Below are positions 8,312 through 17,207 of a stretch of DNA of 44,620 nucleotides, in pieces (the first letter of the stretch is position 1; every line of letters begins with the position of its first letter). This DNA comes from Lentimicrobiaceae bacterium. Lineage in GTDB: Bacteria; Bacteroidota; Bacteroidia; Bacteroidales; UBA4417. Location of the stretch: contig JAQVEX010000016.1 of NCBI GenBank assembly GCA_028697555.1, positions 1 through 44,620 of the forward strand, read 5' to 3'. The translations under genes and the position numbers were made by a program. Under the pieces are notes generated by a model, which saw nothing but the letters and a program-made list of their open reading frames with translations, made no database searches and was not told the origin of the DNA.

Positions 8312-11300
8312 ATGAATACAAAACCTAATTACTTGTTTGAAGTCAGCTGGGAAGTATCCAACATGGTTGGAGGCATATACACAGTACTATCCACAAAGGC
8401 TTCGATTTTAAAAAAAGAACTACAAAACAACTACATACTCATCGGACCCGATGTTTGGAAAGAAACTGTCGATAATCCTTTGTTTATCGAAGACAAATCG
8501 CTACTAAGAGCATGGAGAGAAGTTGCCGAAATTGACGGCATCAATTTCAAAATAGGATATTGGAATATTGAAAGCAAACCTATAGCGATTTTAGTCGATT
8601 TTTCTAAATACATAAATGAAAAAGACAAAATTTTAGCCGATTTTTGGGAAAAATACTACTTAGATAGCATTTCCGGTGGCTGGGATTACATTGAACCTGT
8701 ACTTTTTGGCTACGCCGCCGGCAAAGTAATTGAAAGTTTTTACGATTATAATGTTACTGCTCAAGACAGCATTTTAGCTCACTTCCACGAATGGATGACA
8801 GGCAGCGGCATATTATATCTGAAACAAAAAGCTCCGCAAATAGGATTGGTTTTCACCACTCACGCAACGGTTCTTGGCAGAAGCATTGCCGGTAACAACT
8901 TGCCTTTGTACGACCAACTGAATGCTTACGTGCCTTCAGAAATTGCTAAGAAATTTAATCTTACAGCCAAACATTCTCTCGAAGAAAAATCTGCTGCAAC
9001 TTGCGATGTATTTACAACAGTTAGTCAAATTACAGCCAAGGAATGCGAACATTTTTTGAATAAGAAAAATGATGTAATTACTACCAACGGCTTCGACGAA
9101 AAACTTGTCTTATCAGACGAAGAATACCTTGCAGGCAAAAAAAGAAAAATATCCAGACAGAAATTTTTGGAAGTCGCAGCTGCTCTCACAAATGAAACAT
9201 ACTCCGACGATACATTTATTGTTGCCACTTCAGGCAGATACGAGTATAAAAACAAAGGCATCGACGTTTTTATCGACTCGCTTGCTAAATACAATGCATC
9301 GGAAAAATCAGATAAAAAAGTTCTTGCTTTTATAATGGTTCCGTCAAACAACTTGGGAGCTTCAAGCGAACTTATAGATGCCCTAAAAAACAATGACAAC
9401 AAAGAACTCAGCAATAAGTTTTTGACTCATAACTTAGTAGAACCTAACTATGACCCTATTCTAAACAAACTTAAAGAAGTTGGTTTAAACAACTGCAAAA
9501 ACAACAAAGTAAAGGTGTTCTTTGTGCCTTCGTACCTCAACGGCAACGACGGTATATTTAACCTCACCTATTGGGATTTGCTTAAAGGTGTTGACCTTTC
9601 CATATTCCCGTCATACTACGAGCCTTGGGGCTACACTCCATTAGAAAGTATTGCATTTGGAGTGCCAACCGTAACTACAACTTTGGCAGGGTTCGGTATG
9701 TGGTGCAAAGACCTGCAAAATCACGATGGTGTGTTTGTAGTGGAGCGCACCGACGGCAATTACGACAGCGTTGTTGAAGATATTTCAAATATATTATCGG
9801 GAGTTTCAAATTTATCCGAAAAACAACAAACCCAACTAGGGCTTAATGCTATTGCTATTGCTCGCAAAGCTCTGTGGAATAATCTTTTTTCAAATTACAA
9901 CGAAGCTTACAAATTGGCAATTGAAAAAGTAAACACCAGACGTTCCGACTATCTGCTTAAAAAACAAGCAGATATCGCAACAATTACCCAAAGCCAAAAG
10001 CACATTACAGCCGAATGGAAAAAAGTATTGGTAAAATTAAAAGTCCCCGAAGCACTAAACGGCTTGTTTGAACTTTCTAACAACCTTTATTGGTGTTGGA
10101 ATAACGAAGCTATTGAACTTTTTGAGAGTATAGATAAAGAAAAGTGGGCGAAACTAAACAACAATCCTGTTGCATTATTGGAAAGTTTACGCCTGTCGGA
10201 GCTTGAAGCTCTAACCGAAAATGAAACTTTTATGGCAAGACTTCAAAAAGTTTACTCCGATTTTAAAGCTTACATGGATAAGAAATCTGAGCAAAAAGAG
10301 CCTCAAATTGCTTATTTCAGTATGGAATACGGATTGCACGAAAGTCTGCAAATATACTCCGGTGGTTTGGGCGTTTTGGCTGGTGACTATCTTAAAGAAG
10401 CCTCCGACTCTAATGTAAACATGATAGGCGTAGGATTGCTGTATCGTTACGGATATTTCCATCAATCATTCTCGCCATCAGGCGACCAGATTGCCATGTA
10501 TCATCCTCAAAAGTTCAGCACTTTGCCGCTTATTCCCGTTAGAGATGAAAACGGTGATTGGCTTACGGTATCTATAGCTCTTCCCGGACGAAACCTCACT
10601 GCAAAAGCTTGGTGCGTGAACGTTGGACGAATTCCTCTATACCTTTTAGATACCGACATAGAAGAGAATAACGAAGCCGACAGAAGTGTAACCCACCAAC
10701 TGTACGGCGGCGATTGGGAAAATCGTTTCAAACAGGAGTTACTACTCGGCGTTGGTGGTATTAGACTTATTAATAAGCTAAAACTACAACCGCAAATATA
10801 TCACTGCAACGAAGGACACGCAGCGTTTATGGGTGTTGAAAGACTTAACAGGTACATAAACACGCAACAAATGTCGTTTTTCCAAGCTTTAGAATTGGTA
10901 AAATCATCAACATTGTTTACTACCCACACGCCTGTACCTGCCGGTCACGACGAGTTTGCCGAAGATATGGTAAGAACCTACTTGGCACACTACCCCGAAA
11001 GACTCACCATTACATGGAACGACTTTATGAACTTGGGTAGATGGAACGAAGATAACGAAGGCGAAAAATTTTCGATGAGTGTGCTGGCTACAAAACTTTC
11101 ACAAGAAATGAACGGAGTTAGCAGAATACACGGCACTGTTTCGCAAAAAATGTTTCAGCCGCTTTATCCCGGCTACTATTTGAGCGAAAGCCATATTGGC
11201 TATGTTACCAACGGAATACACTACCCTACTTGGGTTAACAGCAAGTGGGATAAGCTATATAGAGACACCTTCGGCGAAGAATTCCTGAAAGATCAATCCA

Positions 11301-12544
11301 ATCCTACATATTGGGAAAATATTCACAATGTCGATGATAAAGTAATATGGGACATAAGGCAAGATTTACGTAAGGTTCTTGTCGATTTTATTAAAAAGCA
11401 TCTGCAAGATAATATTGGAAAATCGCAAACAAGTCCGCGACGAATTATTGATATTGTTGAAAAACTTGACCACAACGTACTGACAATAGGCTTTGCCCGC
11501 CGATTTGCAACGTATAAGCGCGCTCATCTTTTGTTCACCGATTTAGAACGCTTGGAAAAAATTGTAAATCACAAAGACAGACCTATACAATTTGTATTTG
11601 CCGGAAAGGCTCACCCACATGATAAAGCCGGCTCCGACCTTATAAAACGCATTATTCAAATATCGCACATGCCGCAATTTGTAGGAAAAATCATTTTCTT
11701 AGAAAACTACTCTATGGCTACATCAAGAAAACTTGTGCAGGGCGTTGATATTTGGCTAAACACTCCTACTCGTCCGTTAGAAGCAAGCGGGACAAGTGGA
11801 GAAAAAACTATTATGAACGGAATTGTAAACTTAAGTGTACTCGACGGCTGGTGGGCAGAAGGCTATAAAGAAAATGCAGGCTGGGCTTTGGCAGAAGAAA
11901 GAACCTTTGAAAATCAGAAATTCCAAGATGAGCTTGATGCCGAAATCATTTACAACTACCTTGAAGATGAGATAGCTCCGTTATTCTACAATAGAGATAA
12001 AGACGGAATCCCACATCAGTGGATACAATACATCAAGAACACAATCTCAGGAATTGCTCCGCATTTTACAATGAAAAGACAATTGGACGACTATTACGCT
12101 AAATTTTACTCTGTTCTTGACGAAAGACATAATTTGCTTAAAAAAGACGATTGTAAAAACGTAAGAATACTTGCCTCGTTCAAGTACAAAGTTGCACGCT
12201 ATTGGAACGACGTAAAAGTTTTGGAAGTTTTGTACCCCGACTCTACTGCAAGACCTTTGGAATTAGGCGAAAAATTCAAAGCTGTTATCAAGTTAGATAC
12301 TAGCGCAATTGACCCGCAAAACATTAAAGTTGAGCTTATTTTGGGTCAAAAAGTTGACGATAAAATCGGCGAACCAATCAGCATAAAAAAATTCGATTTG
12401 GAGAAAAACGGCGATAATCTTGCAACCTATACCATTGAATTTCCAACCGTAATGTCGGGTGTGTTCGACTTTTCATTCAGAATAACTCCTACCCATCCGT
12501 TACTTCCATATTCGCACGATATGAAAATGGTTAAATGGATATAA
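8312..12544 (+). CDS. Glycogen synthase (GT3-like) / alpha-glucan phosphorylase (GT35) fusion
   Basis: One uninterrupted frame of 1410 residues encodes two opposing enzymes. Residues 1 to about 550 are a GT3-like glycogen synthase: FEVSWEVSNMVGGIYTVLSTKA near the start, AHFHEWMTG, TTHATVLGR, and the C-terminal EPWGYTPLE motif with E437 and E445. From about residue 565 a DUF3417-type helical region (VPEALNGLFELSNNLYWCWN) leads into an alpha-glucan phosphorylase: IAYFSMEYGLHESLQIYSGGLG, YHCNEGHAAF, FTTHTPVPAGHDEF, and EASGTSGEKTIMNG with the PLP lysine at K1165. The C-terminal 110 residues are a beta-rich extension typical of Bacteroidota phosphorylases. The synthase elongates glycogen from a nucleotide-glucose donor; the phosphorylase releases glucose-1-phosphate. 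The next gene, phosphoglucomutase, connects both to glucose-6-phosphate. Both active sites look intact. In Bacteroides these are normally two adjacent genes. Confidence 0.93.
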   Translation: MNTKPNYLFEVSWEVSNMVGGIYTVLSTKASILKKELQNNYILIGPDVWKETVDNPLFIEDKSLLRAWREVAEIDGINFKIGYWNIESKPIAILVDFSKYINEKDKILADFWEKYYLDSISGGWDYIEPVLFGYAAGKVIESFYDYNVTAQDSILAHFHEWMTGSGILYLKQKAPQIGLVFTTHATVLGRSIAGNNLPLYDQLNAYVPSEIAKKFNLTAKHSLEEKSAATCDVFTTVSQITAKECEHFLNKKNDVITTNGFDEKLVLSDEEYLAGKKRKISRQKFLEVAAALTNETYSDDTFIVATSGRYEYKNKGIDVFIDSLAKYNASEKSDKKVLAFIMVPSNNLGASSELIDALKNNDNKELSNKFLTHNLVEPNYDPILNKLKEVGLNNCKNNKVKVFFVPSYLNGNDGIFNLTYWDLLKGVDLSIFPSYYEPWGYTPLESIAFGVPTVTTTLAGFGMWCKDLQNHDGVFVVERTDGNYDSVVEDISNILSGVSNLSEKQQTQLGLNAIAIARKALWNNLFSNYNEAYKLAIEKVNTRRSDYLLKKQADIATITQSQKHITAEWKKVLVKLKVPEALNGLFELSNNLYWCWNNEAIELFESIDKEKWAKLNNNPVALLESLRLSELEALTENETFMARLQKVYSDFKAYMDKKSEQKEPQIAYFSMEYGLHESLQIYSGGLGVLAGDYLKEASDSNVNMIGVGLLYRYGYFHQSFSPSGDQIAMYHPQKFSTLPLIPVRDENGDWLTVSIALPGRNLTAKAWCVNVGRIPLYLLDTDIEENNEADRSVTHQLYGGDWENRFKQELLLGVGGIRLINKLKLQPQIYHCNEGHAAFMGVERLNRYINTQQMSFFQALELVKSSTLFTTHTPVPAGHDEFAEDMVRTYLAHYPERLTITWNDFMNLGRWNEDNEGEKFSMSVLATKLSQEMNGVSRIHGTVSQKMFQPLYPGYYLSESHIGYVTNGIHYPTWVNSKWDKLYRDTFGEEFLKDQSNPTYWENIHNVDDKVIWDIRQDLRKVLVDFIKKHLQDNIGKSQTSPRRIIDIVEKLDHNVLTIGFARRFATYKRAHLLFTDLERLEKIVNHKDRPIQFVFAGKAHPHDKAGSDLIKRIIQISHMPQFVGKIIFLENYSMATSRKLVQGVDIWLNTPTRPLEASGTSGEKTIMNGIVNLSVLDGWWAEGYKENAGWALAEERTFENQKFQDELDAEIIYNYLEDEIAPLFYNRDKDGIPHQWIQYIKNTISGIAPHFTMKRQLDDYYAKFYSVLDERHNLLKKDDCKNVRILASFKYKVARYWNDVKVLEVLYPDSTARPLELGEKFKAVIKLDTSAIDPQNIKVELILGQKVDDKIGEPISIKKFDLEKNGDNLATYTIEFPTVMSGVFDFSFRITPTHPLLPYSHDMKMVKWI

Positions 12545-12585
12545 TTTTTTACTTTTGTAATCTGTTTGTTAAAAATTTTTGAACT

Positions 12586-14328
12586 ATGAATACAATAAAT
12601 GAAAACACTTTGAAAAACGCTCAGGCGTGGTTAAACGACCCCGTTATCGACGACGAAACCAAGTCGGAAATAAAAAATATGATGGAGAACAATCCTGCAG
12701 AGCTTAACGAAGCTTTTTATGCAAATTTGGAATTTGGAACCGGTGGCTTGCGTGGTATAATGGGAGTTGGCTCTTATCGCATGAATAAATATACAGTCGG
12801 AATGGCAACGCAAGGACTTGCCAACTACCTGATAGAGTCGTTTAGCGATACTGAAATTAAAGTGGCTATTGCTTACGATGTCAGAAACAACAGCAAATAC
12901 TTTGCGCAAGTTGCTGCCAACGTGCTTAGTGCCAACAATATTAAAGTATTCTTGTTTCAAGAACCGCGACCAACTCCTATGCTTTCATTTGCCGTTAGGC
13001 ATCTGAATTGCCAAAGTGGTATTGTAATCACAGCTTCGCACAATCCGAAAGAATACAACGGATACAAAGTATATTGGGACGATGGCGCTCAGCTTACACC
13101 TCCGCACGATACAAACGTTATTGATAGGGTGAACAAAATCGGCGGTTTGAAAGAAGTTAAATTCAACGGCAACGACAATCTCATCGTTCCTATTGGTGAA
13201 GATGTTGATAATGCTTATTTTGACAAACTTAAAACTTACGTATTGCAACCCGACGTAATCAAACAAAACGAAAACATTAAAATAGTTTACACTCCTATTC
13301 ATGGAACCGGCTTGCACACCGTTCCGCGTGCTTTAAAAGAGTTTGGCTTTAAAAATGTAATTTTAGTGGAAGAACAAGCCGTACAAGACGGCAACTTCCC
13401 AACTGTTGAATCGCCAAATCCGGAAGAAAGGAGTGCTATGGCTTTGGCTTTGAAAAAAGCCGAAAAAGTTAACGCCGATATTATTTTAGCAACCGACCCC
13501 GACTCTGACAGACTTGCAGTTGGGCTTAAAAACCATAAAAACGAATACGTTTTGCTTAACGGTAACCAAACAGCCGTCTTGCTTACATATTACCTGATAA
13601 AACAATGGAAAGACAAAAATAAACTTACCGGAAACGAATTTATTGTCAAAACCGTTGTAACCTCCGAACTTATGAGCGACATTGCCGTTAAAGCCGGAGT
13701 TGAGTATTACGATGTTTTAACCGGTTTTAAATGGATTGCCAAAATAATACGCGAAAATGAAGGTAAAAAGACGTTTATAGGCGGTGGCGAAGAAAGTTTC
13801 GGATATATGGTAGGCGATTTTGTTAGAGATAAAGATGCTCTTATTTCGTGTAGCGTTTTTGCCGAATGCGTGGCTTGGGCTAATAGTAGAAATATGTCTC
13901 TGTTTGAAATTTTAATTGAAATTTATTTGGAATACGGTTTCTACAAAGAAAGACTTGTCAACATTGTTCGCAAAGGTATTAGCGGTAAAAAAGAAATTAA
14001 AGGCATGATGGATAACTACCGTAACAATCCTCCCAAATATATCAACGGTAGCAAGGTTATTACTATAAAAGATTACAAAACTCACAAACGCACCGATGTT
14101 GAAACCAATGCCGTTACCACTATAGACTTACCCTCAAGCGATGTGTTGCAATTTTTGTTGGAAGACGGAAGCAAAATCAGTGTAAGACCCTCAGGAACAG
14201 AACCTAAAATAAAGTTTTATTTCAGCGTCAAAGAAAAATTAAAAGATAAAGCCGATTTTGATGCGGTTGATGAAAAGTTGGAGAAGAAACTTGATGATAT
14301 CATTAGTGATATGGGACTGAATAATTAG
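12586..14328 (+). CDS. pgm: Phosphoglucomutase / phosphomannomutase (alpha-D-phosphohexomutase)
   Basis: The 580-residue protein has all four phosphohexomutase motifs: TASHNPKEYNGYKVY with phosphoserine S151, the Mg-binding ATDPDSDRLAVG, the sugar-binding GGGEESFGYMVGD, and the phosphate-binding RPSGTEPKIKFYF near the C-terminus. The length and N-terminal FGTGGLRGIMGVG fit the long PgcA-like/PMM2-like group that interconverts glucose-1-phosphate and glucose-6-phosphate, with possible activity on mannose or ribose phosphates. It begins 41 bases after the synthase-phosphorylase fusion and is probably in the same operon, so it would feed and drain the glucose-1-phosphate pool of glycogen metabolism. 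The stop codon TAG lies inside the first unit of a heptamer island. Confidence 0.94.
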   Translation: MNTINENTLKNAQAWLNDPVIDDETKSEIKNMMENNPAELNEAFYANLEFGTGGLRGIMGVGSYRMNKYTVGMATQGLANYLIESFSDTEIKVAIAYDVRNNSKYFAQVAANVLSANNIKVFLFQEPRPTPMLSFAVRHLNCQSGIVITASHNPKEYNGYKVYWDDGAQLTPPHDTNVIDRVNKIGGLKEVKFNGNDNLIVPIGEDVDNAYFDKLKTYVLQPDVIKQNENIKIVYTPIHGTGLHTVPRALKEFGFKNVILVEEQAVQDGNFPTVESPNPEERSAMALALKKAEKVNADIILATDPDSDRLAVGLKNHKNEYVLLNGNQTAVLLTYYLIKQWKDKNKLTGNEFIVKTVVTSELMSDIAVKAGVEYYDVLTGFKWIAKIIRENEGKKTFIGGGEESFGYMVGDFVRDKDALISCSVFAECVAWANSRNMSLFEILIEIYLEYGFYKERLVNIVRKGISGKKEIKGMMDNYRNNPPKYINGSKVITIKDYKTHKRTDVETNAVTTIDLPSSDVLQFLLEDGSKISVRPSGTEPKIKFYFSVKEKLKDKADFDAVDEKLEKKLDDIISDMGLNN

Positions 14329-14400
14329 CCTTTAGCTTTTAGCTATTGGCTTTTGGCTAAGTTTAGCCAACGGCTAACGGCTAACGGCTAACGGCTAATT
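14325..14400. repeat. Heptamer-repeat island 2, inverted arms
   Basis: The left arm has TTTAGCT, TTTAGCT, ATTGGCT, TTTGGCT; the right arm has AGCCAAC then repeated GGCTAAC. The arms are imperfect reverse complements around 14359-14365 and can fold into a long hairpin between the convergent pgm and GroES-like genes. The pgm stop TAG (14326-14328) is part of the first ATTAGCC unit. Confidence 0.8.
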
Positions 14401-14401
14401 A

Positions 14402-14749
14402 CTACAAATCTCTCTCCACTAGTAAAATATGATGCTGCGATACAACAAACAAAGTTTCTTGCTTGTATTTTATTTCGTAGGCGTATCTTGCTAAGAAGAA
14501 AGCTAAATCGCCTTCCTTAACTTGCAAAGGCATGTACTTAGTAGTATTGTCTTCGCATTTCCATGGCTCTTCATCACCTTCAAAATAAGGATAGGGAACG
14601 CCAGGACCGGTTTTTATAATGTAACCTTGTTTTATCTCATCTTTTTCCGAATATCCCGAAGGCAAATACAAGCCTGCCTTGGTTTTAGTGCTTTCGGTCA
14701 GGGGCTTTATCAATATCTTATCGCCAACTACCACAATGTTTTCGTACAT
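14402..14749 (-). CDS. GroES-like (Cpn10-fold) protein, not adjacent to groEL
   Basis: The 115-residue protein aligns by eye with GroES: VVGDKILIKPLTESTKTKAGLYLP matches the N-terminal IKPLxDRVLVKP region and the mobile-loop position, YIIKTGPGVPYP matches the VVAVGPG turn, and VKEGDLAFFLARYAYEIKYKQETLFVVSQHHILLVE matches the C-terminal VKVGDxVLFxxYxGxEV...LIL strands. It is about 20 residues longer than typical GroES because of an acidic insert (YFEGDEEPWKCEDNTTKY) in the roof region. No groEL lies nearby, so this may be a paralogue with a specialised or non-chaperonin role. It is flanked by heptamer islands on both sides. Confidence 0.75.
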   Translation of the reverse strand: MYENIVVVGDKILIKPLTESTKTKAGLYLPSGYSEKDEIKQGYIIKTGPGVPYPYFEGDEEPWKCEDNTTKYMPLQVKEGDLAFFLARYAYEIKYKQETLFVVSQHHILLVERDL

Positions 14750-14767
14750 ACTCGTTGTTATTTTTTA

Positions 14768-14775
14768 CAAAGTTA
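14768..14775 (-). promoter_or_regulatory. Bacteroidota -7 box for the GroES-like gene
   Basis: On the minus strand TAACTTTG lies 19-26 bases before the ATG, matching TAnnTTTG. Confidence 0.55.
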
Positions 14776-14828
14776 TAGTTTTTGGAACAATAAAAAAATA
14801 AATCTGCCGCAAGCTAAATATTTTAGCG

Positions 14829-14999
14829 GTGGTTGGTGGTTAGTGATTGGGGACTGGTGATGACTTGTCCCAAGTATTCGGGAGTGATGAGTGATGGGTG
14901 CAATTTGCAATGTGCAATGAACAATGAACAATGAGCAATGTAATAACACGCATCCCGAACAAGCCAAGAGCCAATGGCTAATAGCTAACAGCCAATATA
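14829..14999. repeat. Heptamer-repeat island 3, composite
   Basis: This island fills most of the 336-base gene-free stretch 14750-15085. In order it holds GGTGGTT twice with AGTGATT and GGTGATG, then AGTGATG and GGGTG units near 14882, then CAATGTG, CAATGAA, CAATGAA, CAATGAG, and finally AGCCAAG, AGCCAAT, GGCTAAT, AGCTAAC, AGCCAAT. CTTGT...TCGGGA at 14864-14882 and TCCCGAACAAG at 14953-14963 form inverted arms around the CAATG block. Apart from the two flanking promoters I see nothing else in the stretch. Confidence 0.75.
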
Positions 15000-15065
15000 T
15001 GGATATTAACTGAATAGCAATATATATTAAGTAATACCAAATACACTTTTTTTTATGGAATTTCA

Positions 15066-15073
15066 TACCTTTG
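15066..15073 (+). promoter_or_regulatory. Bacteroidota -7 box for the mutL-rhomboid-uvrB operon
   Basis: TACCTTTG followed by CAAAAAAAAGAG ends 12 bases before the ATG at 15086. It decides the start of the first gene, because the in-frame TTG at 15071 lies inside the box itself. Confidence 0.6.
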
Positions 15074-15085
15074 CAAAAAAAAGAG

Positions 15086-15352
15086 ATGTCTATATTCAAT
15101 CCTAAACTATCTAAACCGAGAAACTTTAACTATAAGCCTCGTTTTTACGACCCTGAAAGAGAAAAGTTTGATGAGATACGTAAGAGATACGCTTCCGGAG
15201 ACGATTATGTTCCAGGACAAATTGTTAAGACAGGTTTTAAAAGAGAAATAACAAGGAATGAAGAGCGTCGTAAGCGAAGAAGAAAGCCAATGCGACTTAT
15301 AGTAATGATTTTATTGGCTGCATTTTTAATTTATTTCTTTTTCGTACGCTAA
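15086..15352 (+). CDS. Small basic protein with one C-terminal membrane segment
   Basis: The 88-residue product is not recognised. It begins MSIFNPKLSKPRNFNYKPRFYDPEREKFDEIRKRYASGDD, continues with a strongly basic stretch (TRNEERRKRRRKP), and ends in one hydrophobic helix (MRLIVMILLAAFLIYFFFVR) at the extreme C-terminus. This looks like a tail-anchored inner-membrane protein with its charged part in the cytoplasm. It leads the operon and sits 12 bases before mutL. An upstream in-frame TTG was rejected because it overlaps the promoter box. The ORF is supported by the promoter, the spacing and the ordered hydrophobic tail; no function can be given. Confidence 0.75.
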   Translation: MSIFNPKLSKPRNFNYKPRFYDPEREKFDEIRKRYASGDDYVPGQIVKTGFKREITRNEERRKRRRKPMRLIVMILLAAFLIYFFFVR

Positions 15353-15364
15353 AAATAACTTGCC

Positions 15365-17203
15365 ATGTCCGATATAATAAAATTGCTACCCGATAGTGTT
15401 GCCAATCAAATTGCAGCCGGCGAAGTCATACAACGACCTGCATCGGTTGTTAAAGAATTATTAGAAAACTCCATAGATTCGGGAGCCGACCAAATTAAAC
15501 TTATTATTAAAGACGCTGGTAAAACGCTGATACAAGTCATCGATAACGGTTGCGGCATGAGCGATATGGACGCACGCATCTGTTTTGAAAGACACGCAAC
15601 ATCTAAAATCAGCAACGCCAACGATTTATTTAAACTTAAAACATTGGGATTTAGGGGCGAAGCTCTCGCTTCTATCGCAGCTATTGCTCATGTTGAGCTT
15701 AAAACCAAAAAAGCCGACGAAGAAATCGGTACTAAAATAGAAATTCAAGGTGCTAAACTTATTTCTCAAACGCCTATTTCGTTTCAAAACGGCACTTCAT
15801 TCAGCGTTAAAAACATCTTTTTCAATGTTCCTGCCAGACGTAATTTCCTTAAATCGGACAAGGTGGAATACGGACATATTTTTGAAGAACTTAACCGTGT
15901 GGTTTTGGTATATCCCGAAATTGAGTTTGAATTTATTTCAGACGAAAAGGTTGTGGCTCACTACCTTAAGGGGAATACAAAACAGCGCGTTATACAAGTT
16001 GGCGGAAAGCAATTTGAAGAAAACCTGTTGCCAATATCGCTACAAACCGAATATGTTGATATTAGCGGCTACATAGGCAAAGCCGATATAGCACGTAAGA
16101 CAAAAGGTTCGCAGTATTTTTTTGCAAACAATAGGTTTATCAGACAACCCTACCTACATCACGCAGTAGAACAAGCATACAAGGATTTAATTCCCGATGC
16201 AACGGTTCCTAAATATTTCATTTATCTGAAAGTTAGAGAAGATGAAATTGATGTCAATATTCACCCGACAAAAACCGAAGTGAAATTTCAGCACAGTCAG
16301 GTGTTATACGCCTTGCTGCGCTCGGCTGTGAAACATGCTTTGGGGATGTACTCGCTTTCGCCTCAGCTAAACTTTGACGCCGAAACCGCATTCAACACCG
16401 ACCTCCCAAAGGATTACATCCCGAAACCTCCTACTGTCAACATCAATCCTGATTATAATCCCTTTAAAACTTCTGGAAGCAAGCCAATAAAAGACCCGCT
16501 AAGGGGTAATGCAAAAGGATGGGAAAATCTTTTTTCGGCTGCTACAGGTAGCGGTATTGCCGACAGCACACTTGATAATTTGGACAATATCGACGACAAA
16601 GGCGGAAATGAAGATTCTAATGAATACATGCACAACAAACAGAGTGCAAATTTCATTCAAATAAACAAGAAATACATTGTAACGTATTTGCCTTCCGGAA
16701 TAATGATAATAGACCAACAAAAGGCACATCAGCGAATTTTATACAACCAAATTATTATTTCAAAGTCAAAATCCATCACAAATTCACAAAAACTGATATT
16801 TCCTAAAACTCTGCATCTGTCGCCATCGGAAGGAATTGTTTTGCAAGAACTACTTCCTTCTTTAAACGAGTTCGGATTGGAAATCAGCGACTTGGGTAAT
16901 AATAGTTTTGCAATTATTTCGGTTCCCGAAATAACAAAAAACGTTTCCGTTGAAAATGTAATTGATTCGATAATAAACATGCACAAAGAAGGTAGCAGCG
17001 CCTCCTCAACCGATTTGGTTCAACAAATAGCTCACAAACTTGCTATTTCTTCATCGATAAAATACGGCGACACGCTAACACCCGAAGCTATGCAAAGCAT
17101 TGTGGACAAACTTTTTGCAACTTCAAGTCCGCAACTTGCTCTCAATGGTTCAAAAACGTATGCTGTATTAAAAAACGAAGAAATTGAAACTTTACTAAAA
17201 TAA
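15365..17203 (+). CDS. mutL: DNA mismatch repair protein MutL, endonuclease motifs missing
   Basis: The 612-residue protein has the GHKL ATPase motifs: catalytic E34 in KELLENSIDSGAD, DNGCGM, and TLGFRGEALASIAAI. A Ser/Asn/Asp-rich linker (about 370-425) precedes the C-terminal dimerisation domain. In endonuclease-type MutL that domain carries DQHAxxExxxxE and a later CPHGRP. Here the first reads DQQKAHQRILYNQ from D450, and the second position reads ALNGSKT at about 592-598, so the His, both Glu and the metal-binding Cys/His are gone. MutL couples MutS mismatch recognition to strand removal; this form would act as a matchmaker without cutting DNA itself. It is followed 4 bases later by a rhomboid gene. 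Confidence 0.95.
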   Translation: MSDIIKLLPDSVANQIAAGEVIQRPASVVKELLENSIDSGADQIKLIIKDAGKTLIQVIDNGCGMSDMDARICFERHATSKISNANDLFKLKTLGFRGEALASIAAIAHVELKTKKADEEIGTKIEIQGAKLISQTPISFQNGTSFSVKNIFFNVPARRNFLKSDKVEYGHIFEELNRVVLVYPEIEFEFISDEKVVAHYLKGNTKQRVIQVGGKQFEENLLPISLQTEYVDISGYIGKADIARKTKGSQYFFANNRFIRQPYLHHAVEQAYKDLIPDATVPKYFIYLKVREDEIDVNIHPTKTEVKFQHSQVLYALLRSAVKHALGMYSLSPQLNFDAETAFNTDLPKDYIPKPPTVNINPDYNPFKTSGSKPIKDPLRGNAKGWENLFSAATGSGIADSTLDNLDNIDDKGGNEDSNEYMHNKQSANFIQINKKYIVTYLPSGIMIIDQQKAHQRILYNQIIISKSKSITNSQKLIFPKTLHLSPSEGIVLQELLPSLNEFGLEISDLGNNSFAIISVPEITKNVSVENVIDSIINMHKEGSSASSTDLVQQIAHKLAISSSIKYGDTLTPEAMQSIVDKLFATSSPQLALNGSKTYAVLKNEEIETLLK

Positions 17204-17207
17204 ACTT

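Noticed and set aside
8312..12544. Fusion as an assembly artefact
   Set aside because: The junction region reads as an ordinary linker in one frame with codon use like both halves; nothing in the sequence suggests a join. Read-level proof is still not available here.
15071..15085. TTG start extending the small membrane protein by 5 residues
   Set aside because: The TTG is part of the -7 promoter box, so it would lie upstream of the transcript start.
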